Source: Polyangiaceae bacterium (GTDB lineage Bacteria; Myxococcota_A; Polyangia; Polyangiales; Houyiibacteriaceae). Taken from it: a stretch of DNA of 35,623 bases. Positions 17,708-25,270 of the stretch are shown piece after piece. The stretch covers positions 1 to 35,623 of the forward strand of contig JALVDI010000220.1 of the NCBI GenBank assembly GCA_027009115.1, read 5' to 3'. Each line of letters starts with the position of its first letter. Positions within the stretch are counted from its first letter, which is position 1. The notes under the pieces were generated by a model. That model was not told the origin of the DNA. It worked only from the letters and a program-made list of their open reading frames with translations, and made no database searches. The position numbers were made by a program, and so were the translations under genes.

Positions 17708-18685
17708 TCAACGAATGGCGCCGGCGCGCCAGAGCTTGGCGAAAACCGACGGTGCCGCCAAGAACGGGTGCTGCTTCTGCCAGTCCGTCGCGTCGATCCG
17801 AACCCCGCTGTGCCGCTCGATCTTCCACAGGAGGTAATCGACTCCGCCATCGAAGGTCAGCACCCCTTTGGAGATCCGAAGACCCGACAGAACCTTGCCC
17901 CAAGCGCGACGTGCCGCCCATCTGCGCGCGGCCTGCTGGCGCTCGGCAGCGGAGAGGCGCGGATGGAAGACCTCCCCTCGACGATCGAAGGCGAGGCCCG
18001 CAGCTTCCCAGGCCAGGGGCAAGAGCGCGGCGTAGCGTTCCGGGTCGGCATCGACGATCTGCGCGGGACGATCGGGCCGCTCGGGCCGCAGCTCGACCGA
18101 GTACGTCGCGGCGAAAAGCGCCGTCCAGTAGTCACGGGCCGTCCCCGTTTCGGGACCGAGCAACGCCGCCCACCGCGCGGCCGTCATCACCGCCTCGACC
18201 ACCCCATCGACGGTGGCCTCGACGTCGGCGTCCTTCGGCGCGTCCACGAGCCGCGCGGGCTGACAGAACCGCGCCCAGACCGAGGGACTCCAGGCGTCGA
18301 AGCGACAGCTGGCCCGGAATTGGTCCAGGGTGAGCGCGGCCCCCTTTCCACGAAGACGCTCGCCGCCTCGCTCCGTCTCCCAGTAGAAGATGTTGGGGGG
18401 GATCAAGGCGTTGAGACCAGCGAGCATCGCCGACCCGTTGAACTGCCGGTGGCCCCGCGTGAGGAGATAGAGGTCCATCACGCCCTCGGGGCTGTCGGCG
18501 CGCAAGCAGGAGCCATAAAAGAGGATCGGGCCGAGGGAGCCGCCGTAGAGCTCTCGCACATGGTCCGCGAGCTGCACCGCGGCCGAGAGGATGGGCTGGC
18601 GCAGCTCGGCCCGGGTCCTGGCCGTCAAACGCGCGCGCGCCTCCGCACCCTCGCTCCGGCCTTGGGCGGTCGCGACCCGGCTCAC
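17708..18685 (-). CDS. Tam41/Mmp37-like nucleotidyltransferase (putative CDP-diacylglycerol synthase)
   Basis: GTG start at 18685 overlapping the upstream stop (GTGA). ILFYGSCLRADSPEGVMDLYLL ... FNGSAMLAGLNALIPPNIFYWETERGGERLRGKGAALTLDQFRASCR ... WARFCQPARLV resembles the YGS...D, F-N, KYG...GRLQKP layout of Tam41; recognised by pattern only. Confidence 0.65.
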   Translation of the reverse strand: MSRVATAQGRSEGAEARARLTARTRAELRQPILSAAVQLADHVRELYGGSLGPILFYGSCLRADSPEGVMDLYLLTRGHRQFNGSAMLAGLNALIPPNIFYWETERGGERLRGKGAALTLDQFRASCRFDAWSPSVWARFCQPARLVDAPKDADVEATVDGVVEAVMTAARWAALLGPETGTARDYWTALFAATYSVELRPERPDRPAQIVDADPERYAALLPLAWEAAGLAFDRRGEVFHPRLSAAERQQAARRWAARRAWGKVLSGLRISKGVLTFDGGVDYLLWKIERHSGVRIDATDWQKQHPFLAAPSVFAKLWRAGAIR

Positions 18686-19734
18686 GGCGTGACGAAGGTC
18701 ATCGGCGCGTCCGCCACCACCCGCAGCGGGTACCCTGGCAACGGCTCGAAGACCTCGCCGTCGATGACGACCTTGCTCTCGAGCTCCAGGTCGAGCACTC
18801 GCGCGGCGCCGGCATTCCAACCGCGGCCCGCCAGCCAGGGCTTGCCGATCGCCAGCGCCCCGATCGCCCGCGCGACCCCACGAGCGGGTGCCGCGACGTC
18901 GAGGTAGCGGAGCTCGTCGGGCTGCGCCGGCGCGTAAAAGGGATCGCGACCGAGCACGAAGCCCGAGCGGAGGGTGGTTGCCAAGAAGAGCGCGCGCCGG
19001 GCGTCGGCGCCCAAGAGGTCCGGGTTCCCATCGGCCCGGAGACGCATCGGCTGACCGGAACGAAGGCCGTCGGGATCCCCCTGCAAGAGCACCCGCTTGA
19101 GGACCGTCGCGAAGGTCATCGCGACCGCGCGGGCGTGGCTCGCGCCGGTGGCGAAGACCTCGCCTTGAGCCAGCTCCGTGGCGTACACGAACGTCGCCGC
19201 GCCGAAGAGCATCCCGCGCACGTCACGGCGGATCGCCCCGTCGCTGTCGATCAGTCGGTTGGCGCGCATCACGGGCCGGTGGACCTCCCGCAGCGTCCCG
19301 TTCTTCGCCCCGGCGAGGATGCGCGCCAGCTCGTCCTCGCGCCCCTGGGCGCCGACGTCACCGGCGATGAGATCGGTGCGGCCCGAAGCGATGATTGCGA
19401 CCGCCGGCAAAGGTGCGTCACCGTACGCCTGCGGCAGCGCCGTCAACACGTCGCGCACGGTCCCATCGCCGCCGCTGACCGCGACGATGCCGACCTCCTG
19501 GCGCGCGAACTCCGCGAGCGCTTCGGTGAGTTCCTCGCGGGTTTGGGGCACCAAGCAGGGGACGTTCAAGGCTCGGAGCGGCGCTCGGCCGATGTTCGCC
19601 GTCGCCCGCGGGTTGTAGATCAATCCCGTCCGGACGTGGCGCGTCCTGCGCCCATCGGAGCGACGGCCGGGGATACGGCGCACACCCGTGGAGAGACCGG
19701 CCATGGGGAGGGCTACAGCTTTGACAGTGCTCAT
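18682..19734 (-). CDS. Diacylglycerol-kinase-catalytic-domain lipid kinase
   Basis: TGLIYNPRAT, GIVAVSGGDGTVRDVLTAL signature, C-terminal VVIDGEVFEPLPGYPLRVVADAPMTFVTP. Confidence 0.9.
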   Translation of the reverse strand: MSTVKAVALPMAGLSTGVRRIPGRRSDGRRTRHVRTGLIYNPRATANIGRAPLRALNVPCLVPQTREELTEALAEFARQEVGIVAVSGGDGTVRDVLTALPQAYGDAPLPAVAIIASGRTDLIAGDVGAQGREDELARILAGAKNGTLREVHRPVMRANRLIDSDGAIRRDVRGMLFGAATFVYATELAQGEVFATGASHARAVAMTFATVLKRVLLQGDPDGLRSGQPMRLRADGNPDLLGADARRALFLATTLRSGFVLGRDPFYAPAQPDELRYLDVAAPARGVARAIGALAIGKPWLAGRGWNAGAARVLDLELESKVVIDGEVFEPLPGYPLRVVADAPMTFVTP

Positions 19735-19800
19735 CGATTCATCCCGGGAGAAGGGGCGGCAGGGCGGGGCAGTACGAGGGCCGCTGCGCAGAGGTCGAAC

Positions 19801-19851
19801 AGTGAGTGCGTTTCACTCCTGTGTTGCACCCGTTTCACACCTGCTGTGAAA
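19801..19851. promoter_or_regulatory. Operator-like array in a divergent promoter region
   Basis: GAGTG-N5-CACTC (19804-19818) and TTTCACA-N5-TGTGAAA (19833-19851); also a direct repeat CGTTTCACwCCTG at 19809 and 19831 (22-bp offset). Confidence 0.55.
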
Positions 19852-20091
19852 GCGAACCACACGTCGTCGGATCGCGCAGGTTTTCGGTGGAGCTCAACCA
19901 TTCGGGGGTCCCACAAAGCAGAGGTCGTGCCACGGTGCTCCCTCGTACGGGCAGGGGGCGCAGGACGGACGCCGCCCGCTCCTCGGCGTTACCGCGGAGC
20001 CGCCCCGTGGCCAGCCCAGTCGCCAGGATCCGGGGGAGCGCTGCCGGACGCTGTAGCCACCTGGCGCACCCCCTGCTACACGGCTGGGCCC

Positions 20092-20883
20092 ATGAGTGCT
20101 CCCTACACGGCGTTGGTCCTGGCGGGCAGTCGCGGACCCGTGGACCCGGTCGCCTCCCACCTGGGCATCTCCCACAAAGCGCTCGCCGAGATCGAGGGCA
20201 AGGCGATGATCGAGCACGTCCTGGGGGCCGTCGCGAAAGCTCCGGTCGTCGGAGACATCGTCGTGGTCATCGAGCGGCCCGAGGCTCTGGAGCCGCTCCC
20301 CACGGTCCGCGCGCTCATGGACGAAGGGCGGCTGAAAATCGCGCCGGCGAAGCCCTCGCCCAGCCAGAGCGTGACCGCCGCGCTCGACGAATTCGACCCC
20401 TACCCTGCGTTGCTGACGACCGCTGACCACCCGCTGCTGACCCCCGCGATGATCGAGGAGTTCGTCGCGTGCATCCCCAGCGAGGTGGACGTCGCGGCGC
20501 TCGTCGCGACCCAACAGGTCATCGAGGCCGAGTACCCCCAGACGAAGCGCACCTACCTGCGCTTCGCGGATCGCGCCGTGAGCGGCTGCAACCTCTTCGC
20601 GCTGCCGACGCGGCGCGGGCGGCAGGCCGTCTCCTTCTGGCGGCGCCTCGAACGGGACCGCAAGAAGCCGTGGAAGATGGCCTGGTCCCTCGGACCGAGG
20701 ACGCTGCTGCGTTTTGGGCTCGGACGCCTGACGATGGCCAAGGCCGCCGAGGCCGTCGGCCACCAGGCGGGAGTCCGGGCCGCCATCGTGGAGTCGAGCT
20801 TCGCCACCGCCGCGATCGACGTGGACAAGCCCTCCGATCTCCGACTGGTCCGCGAGATCATGGCCTCCCGCACGACTCCATGA
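20092..20883 (+). CDS. NTP-transferase (MobA-like) domain protein
   Basis: MSAPYTALVLAGSRGPVDPVASHLGISHKALAEIEGKAMIEHVLGAV...TTADHPLLTPAMI. Start ATG at 20092, not the longer track ORF. Confidence 0.88.
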   Translation: MSAPYTALVLAGSRGPVDPVASHLGISHKALAEIEGKAMIEHVLGAVAKAPVVGDIVVVIERPEALEPLPTVRALMDEGRLKIAPAKPSPSQSVTAALDEFDPYPALLTTADHPLLTPAMIEEFVACIPSEVDVAALVATQQVIEAEYPQTKRTYLRFADRAVSGCNLFALPTRRGRQAVSFWRRLERDRKKPWKMAWSLGPRTLLRFGLGRLTMAKAAEAVGHQAGVRAAIVESSFATAAIDVDKPSDLRLVREIMASRTTP

Positions 20884-20892
20884 CCGCCGTGC

Positions 20893-21930
20893 TCAGGCGT
20901 CGGGCGTCGTCGCCTCGCCGGAGGGCTTTGCGGCCGGCCACCAGACGACGAGCCCGTAGGCGAGCACCGAGATGACGTAGTTGCGGATGCGGCGCACGAG
21001 GCCGACGGTCACGCCGGCGGCGACGCCGAGCCCGATGAGCTCGAAGACAAAAGCGTGGCCTCCCTCAGAGGCACCGAGCGCTCCGGGGATGAAGAAGAAG
21101 GTGGTGCTCACGAGCATCCCCGCGGCCGCGGTGAAGTAAGCGGCGCTCCACGAGATCGACTCACCCAGGAGCGCGACGCAGAGCCAAACGTCGGCGGCGC
21201 GGAGCACGCGCGCGAGGGTATGGACGGCCAGGGACGCCAAGAAGCGCGCCCGACGACGCGCCCAGAACGCGCTGGTGAGCTCGTCGATGCGAGCGAGCTT
21301 CGCCTCGATCTTGGCGCCGAGGGGCAAGCGTAGGGTCGCAGCGAGGCGCCCCAGCTTGGCCAACAGGTCGCCTTTGGATTGGCGCCAGATCACCCAGCTC
21401 AGCAGCCCCACCCAGGGCACGAGGAGCGCGACCACACCCGCCAAGACCTCGGGGTGGTCCGCGAGGAGAAAAGCTCCGACGACGGTGCCCGAGGTCATGA
21501 ACAGGAGGCTGCCGACGAAGAAGATGGTCTTGTCCACGAGTACGACGCCGGTCGCCCGAGGACCGCCGAGCTCGCGAGCGAGGAGCACCGCCTTGACCGG
21601 CTCTCCACCCACATTGCCGAAGGGCATCAGCGCGTTGAGGGACTCCCCGGCGGTGCGGATGAGCATGACCTTCCACCAGGGAACCCCCTCGTGGGGCTCG
21701 AGCAGCAGCCACATGCCCGTCGCCGCGAGGCTCCGCCACAGCAAGCTCAGGGCGACGAGCCAACCGAAACCCCAGCCGATACGCCCGAGGTTGCGCGCGA
21801 TGGTGTCGGGGCCGGCGCTGTAGACGAAGCCGCCCAAGAGCGCCAAGCCCAGCAAGAGCAGGAGCGCGCGGACGAGCCACCGGCGCCAGCGGCGAGGCGC
21901 GGCGGAGGGCTGGGCGGGGGACGACGCCAC
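20893..21930 (-). CDS. Lysylphosphatidylglycerol-synthase-TM-region (UPF0104) flippase-like membrane protein
   Basis: Multiple TM segments; LIRTAGESLNALMPFGNVGGEPVKAVLL, FFFIPGALGASEGGHAFVFELIGL. Confidence 0.9.
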   Translation of the reverse strand: MASSPAQPSAAPRRWRRWLVRALLLLLGLALLGGFVYSAGPDTIARNLGRIGWGFGWLVALSLLWRSLAATGMWLLLEPHEGVPWWKVMLIRTAGESLNALMPFGNVGGEPVKAVLLARELGGPRATGVVLVDKTIFFVGSLLFMTSGTVVGAFLLADHPEVLAGVVALLVPWVGLLSWVIWRQSKGDLLAKLGRLAATLRLPLGAKIEAKLARIDELTSAFWARRRARFLASLAVHTLARVLRAADVWLCVALLGESISWSAAYFTAAAGMLVSTTFFFIPGALGASEGGHAFVFELIGLGVAAGVTVGLVRRIRNYVISVLAYGLVVWWPAAKPSGEATTPDA

Positions 21931-22075
21931 CGAGGGAAGCTAGCCCCGAACACACCGGAGGCCAGTCGAGGCACCGCCCAGGCGCTCCCTGGAGGTCGGG
22001 GACGTGACCCTGCTCACGAGGTCCGGGCCCGCGGATGCTGGCTCGGGCGCGATCGGGTACATTGCGGGCGCCGAC

Positions 22076-23602
22076 ATGCGCTGCACACCTCTTGCTTTCG
22101 CCCTCTTCGCCGCCGTGGCCCTCACCGCCTGCGGCCGCTCCACCTTGCCGGTCGACCTCCGCGACGGGGGCGCCGCCGACGGGAGCCGCGACGCCAGCCG
22201 CGATGCCACACCGCCTCCGGACGGCGACACGGAGTTCTGCGGCGACGGGGTGTGCGACGACACCTCGGAAACCTGCGAGAGCTGCCCCAGCGACTGCGGT
22301 CGCTGCCCGGACGAGTGCGGCGACGGGCTGTGCTCGATGGCCGAAGATTGCGGCAGCTGCCCCGAGGACTGCGGCTTCTGCCGCGACTGTGGCGACGGCG
22401 TGTGCGACGACGCCTCGGGCGAGAGCTGCGCGACGTGCCCACGGGACTGCGGCGACTGCCCGGGCTGCGGCGACGGAACCTGCAGCAGCGACGAGAACTG
22501 CGCGAGCTGTCCCGACGACTGCGGGAGCTGTCGGACCTGCGGCGACGGGGAGTGCGTGGCGCCCGAGACGTGTACGTCGTGCCCGGGGGACTGCGGCTTC
22601 TGCGAGACCTGCGGCGATGGAACGTGCAGCGACAGCGAGAGCTGCTCGTCGTGCCCCACGGACTGCGGGGTCTGTGAGACCTGCGGCAACGGCCGCTGCG
22701 GAAGCGGCGAGAACTGCGCGAGCTGCCCCGACGACTGCGGGCTCTGCGAGACCTGCGGCGACGGAACCTGTGCTCCGACCGAGAGCTGTTTTAGCTGTCC
22801 CCGAGACTGCGGCCGCTGCGAAACCTGCGGTGACGGAACGTGCAGCGACAGCGAGACCTGCAGCACTTGCCCCGAGGATTGTGGCCTCTGCGAAACCTGC
22901 GGCAACGGCCGCTGTGCGGCGAGCGAAGACTGCTCGACCTGCCCCATCGACTGCGGCCTGTGCGAGACCTGCGGCGACCGGCGCTGCAGCGACACCGAGA
23001 CGTGTGCGTCCTGCCCGGGCGACTGCGGCGCCTGCCCGACCTGCGGCGACGGCTTCTGCCGAGCCTCCGACGGAGAGGACTGCCTCACCTGCGCGGCGGA
23101 CTGCGACCCCTGCCCCGCGTGCGGCGACGGCGAGTGCACACCGGGCATCGAGAACTGCTCGACCTGTCCCACCGACTGCGGGGTGTGCCCCGGCTGTGGC
23201 GACGGTCGCTGCCGCCGACCGGAAGACTGCGCGAGCTGTCCGATGGACTGCGGCGTGTGCAGCGTATGCGGCAACGGCGTATGCGAAGCCGATGAGTTCG
23301 AAACCTGCGTGAACTGCGCGGCGGACTGCGGCAGCTGCCCCGGCGTCACCTGCATCGAGGTGGTGACCTGCACCTTTGGGTGCTTCGAGTTCGGCGGCGG
23401 CGGGATCCCCGACTTCTCGTTCACCTGCATCACCGACTGCGTGGCGCGCGCGTGCGCCGACGTTCGCTTCTTCGTCGACGAGGTGGTCAACTGCGCCGTC
23501 AACCAGCTGGTCACCTGCGGCGACCTCGCCTGCATCCAGCGGGAGTGCCGCGAAGAGATCGCCGCCTGCATCGGCGCTCCCCGCTGCCCCCCGGGCGGCT
23601 GA
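22076..23602 (+). CDS. Cys-rich repeat lipoprotein (15 tandem ~24-aa CGDGxC...CxxCPxDCGxC repeats)
   Basis: MRCTPLAFALFAAVALTAC lipobox; repeats run from codon 22238; C-terminal Cys-rich helical region VTCIEVVTCTFGCFEFGGGG...CPPGG. Confidence 0.92.
   Translation: MRCTPLAFALFAAVALTACGRSTLPVDLRDGGAADGSRDASRDATPPPDGDTEFCGDGVCDDTSETCESCPSDCGRCPDECGDGLCSMAEDCGSCPEDCGFCRDCGDGVCDDASGESCATCPRDCGDCPGCGDGTCSSDENCASCPDDCGSCRTCGDGECVAPETCTSCPGDCGFCETCGDGTCSDSESCSSCPTDCGVCETCGNGRCGSGENCASCPDDCGLCETCGDGTCAPTESCFSCPRDCGRCETCGDGTCSDSETCSTCPEDCGLCETCGNGRCAASEDCSTCPIDCGLCETCGDRRCSDTETCASCPGDCGACPTCGDGFCRASDGEDCLTCAADCDPCPACGDGECTPGIENCSTCPTDCGVCPGCGDGRCRRPEDCASCPMDCGVCSVCGNGVCEADEFETCVNCAADCGSCPGVTCIEVVTCTFGCFEFGGGGIPDFSFTCITDCVARACADVRFFVDEVVNCAVNQLVTCGDLACIQRECREEIAACIGAPRCPPGG
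22238..23344 (+). repeat. 15 consecutive ~72-bp coding repeats
   Basis: Each unit encodes CG(D/N)GxCxxxExCxxCPxDCGxCxx; units 6-7 and 9-10 are especially similar (216-bp higher-order period). Confidence 0.92.
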
Positions 23603-23702
23603 ACGCGTCGCGCCTCGGGGGGCCCTGCACGCGACCCTGCGAAGCCGCTCTATCCCCCAGCGCTCCTGCGAGCCCCTCGTGTGGAGTGAGTCTCCGGACT
23701 TA

Positions 23703-23718
23703 TAGACCAAACGGTCCA
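23703..23718. promoter_or_regulatory. TetR-like operator half-palindrome (upstream copy)
   Basis: TAGACC-AAAC-GGTCCA, one mismatch to dyad symmetry. Confidence 0.6.
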
Positions 23719-23726
23719 CAAAACCC

Positions 23727-23755
23727 TTGACGGGCCTCGGGGGGCCGAGTAGAAC
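23727..23755 (+). promoter_or_regulatory. Candidate sigma70-type promoter for the ECF gene
   Basis: TTGACG (23727-23732), 17-nt spacer, TAGAAC (23750-23755). Confidence 0.55.
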
Positions 23756-23757
23756 AG

Positions 23758-23779
23758 TTATGGACCGATTGGTCCATAA
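23758..23779. promoter_or_regulatory. TetR-like operator (perfect 9-bp inverted repeat) over the expected transcription start
   Basis: TTATGGACC-GATT-GGTCCATAA; arms exactly complementary. Confidence 0.75.
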
Positions 23780-23793
23780 TGCTTGGAGCCTTC

Positions 23794-24312
23794 ATGATCG
23801 ACCCCTCTGCGATCCCTCCCCTGAGCAACGCCGTCGTGCGCGAGCTCGAGCCAGCCCTCCTCCGCTACGCGCGGCAGCGTGTCCGCGACGAGGAGCTGGC
23901 GCAGGACCTGGTGCAGGAGACGTGGCTGGCCGCCTCCAAGGGCATCGCGTCCTTCGCGGGGCGCTCATCGCTCAAGACGTGGCTCGTCAGCATCCTCCGC
24001 CGGAAGATCGTGGATCATCACCGGCGCAGGCGGCCCACCACGAGCTTCGAAGAGCACCACGCGCCCCCCATCGAGCAGGTTCGAGAGACCCTGGACGATC
24101 GGGCCGCAGTGGCCCTCGTCGGCCAAGCCCTCCCGCACCTGCCGCGCCGCGAACGGGAGGCGGTCGAGCTGATCGACCTGGGTGGCGCTCCGCGCGACGA
24201 GGCCGCCGAGCGGATGGGCGTCACCCGTGGGGCGCTCCGCGTCATGCTGCACCGAGGTCGCGCACGGCTGCGCCGTCACCTCGAGGCGGCCGATCTCGCC
24301 TTTGGAAGCTGA
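23794..24312 (+). CDS. RNA polymerase ECF-type sigma factor
   Basis: RYARQRVRDEELAQDLVQETWLAASKGIASFAGRSSLKTWLVSILRRKIVDHHRR and HLPRREREAVELIDLGGAPRDEAAERMGVTRGALRVMLHRGRARLRRHL. Start taken at the second Met after GGAG. Confidence 0.9.
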   Translation: MIDPSAIPPLSNAVVRELEPALLRYARQRVRDEELAQDLVQETWLAASKGIASFAGRSSLKTWLVSILRRKIVDHHRRRRPTTSFEEHHAPPIEQVRETLDDRAAVALVGQALPHLPRREREAVELIDLGGAPRDEAAERMGVTRGALRVMLHRGRARLRRHLEAADLAFGS

Positions 24313-24375
24313 AGCAACGCCGTCGCCCACCTCCACGTTGGAGGTGCCGCCCGAGTGCACTAAGGTCCGCGGCCC

Positions 24376-24849
24376 ATGGCTCTCGACCCTACGTTCGTCG
24401 CCGACTGCCCTTACGGACCCGGAGGCCTCCTCATCGACGAGGTGCTCGAAGTGGACCCGGACGCGAGCCGTGTGGTCGCGCGCATGCCGACGCACGCCGA
24501 GCTGCCGCTGACCCGCGAGCAGCGCGTGCATCCGGTGCGCCATCCGCGGCACGTGAGCGGCGGGCTGATGGTCCACATGACCGGCATGCTCGGCTTCGTG
24601 CACGCTTACTACATTCTGGGCTTGCGCCACGCCGAAGGCTGGATCGGCTACGGCGGCCGCATCTATCGCGCCCGCTACCTGGCGCTGGCGCCGCCCGGCG
24701 AGCCTCTCATCCTCGAAGGGCGCGCGACGAAGGTGCGGCGCGGCGCCAAGAAGATCTTCGCCAAGTACGAGTTCCTCTTCCGGCAGGGCGACACGACGGT
24801 CTACGACAGCGAGCAGGCCGCCATCTGGCTCAAGGTCGACGAAGGATGA
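24376..24849 (+). CDS. Hotdog-fold (FabZ/FabA-like) protein
   Basis: 157 aa; GGLLIDEVLEVDPDASRVVARMP, HPRHVSGGLMVHMTGMLGFVHAYY, GGRIYRARYLALAPPGEPLILEGRATKVRRGAKKIFAKYEFLFRQGDTTVYDSEQAAIWLK. Confidence 0.75.
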   Translation: MALDPTFVADCPYGPGGLLIDEVLEVDPDASRVVARMPTHAELPLTREQRVHPVRHPRHVSGGLMVHMTGMLGFVHAYYILGLRHAEGWIGYGGRIYRARYLALAPPGEPLILEGRATKVRRGAKKIFAKYEFLFRQGDTTVYDSEQAAIWLKVDEG

Positions 24850-25259
24850 TCCACCACGAGAGCTTCGAGGTCCGCACCGCGGGGCGGGGCACCGTCGAAA
24901 TCACAGCCCCAGTCCACCGGGTCGTCGCCGCCTCTGGCGTCGTCACGGGCCTCGCGACGATCTTCGTCCACCACACCAGCGCCTCGCTGACGATCAACGA
25001 GAACGCCGACCCGGACGTGCAGCGCGACCTCGACGCCTTCTTCGCGCGCCTCGTGCCCGACGGCGATGCCTTGTTCCAACACACCGCCGAGGGCCCCGAC
25101 GACATGCCCTCGCATGTACGCAGCGCCTTGACCCAGACCTCCCTCAGCGTCCCCGTCGCGAGCGGGCGATGCGACCTCGGCACCTGGCAGGGGATCTTCC
25201 TGTGGGAGCACCGACTGCGCCCGCACCGGCGCCGGGTCACCGTCACCGTCCTCGGCTGA
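24846..25259 (+). CDS. yjbQ: YjbQ-family (UPF0047, secondary thiamine-phosphate synthase-like) protein
   Basis: IFVHHTSASLTINENADPDVQRDLDAFFARLVP, DDMPSHVRSALTQTSLSVPVASGRCDLGTWQGIFLWEHR; ATGA overlap with the preceding CDS. Confidence 0.93.
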   Translation: MIHHESFEVRTAGRGTVEITAPVHRVVAASGVVTGLATIFVHHTSASLTINENADPDVQRDLDAFFARLVPDGDALFQHTAEGPDDMPSHVRSALTQTSLSVPVASGRCDLGTWQGIFLWEHRLRPHRRRVTVTVLG

Positions 25260-25270
25260 GCCGCGCCAAG

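Noticed and set aside
20062-20080. Sigma54-like TGGCGCACCCCCTGCT (GG-N10-GC) before the NTP-transferase gene
   Set aside because: Spacing is right but the predicted start would leave only a few nucleotides of leader; a single weak match in GC-rich DNA.
21940-23571. 543-aa minus-strand ORF rich in PSPQVSQxPQSSGQLAQ repeats
   Set aside because: Antisense shadow of the Cys-rich repeat lipoprotein; its apparent repeat pattern is the reverse complement of the coding repeats and it has no start context.
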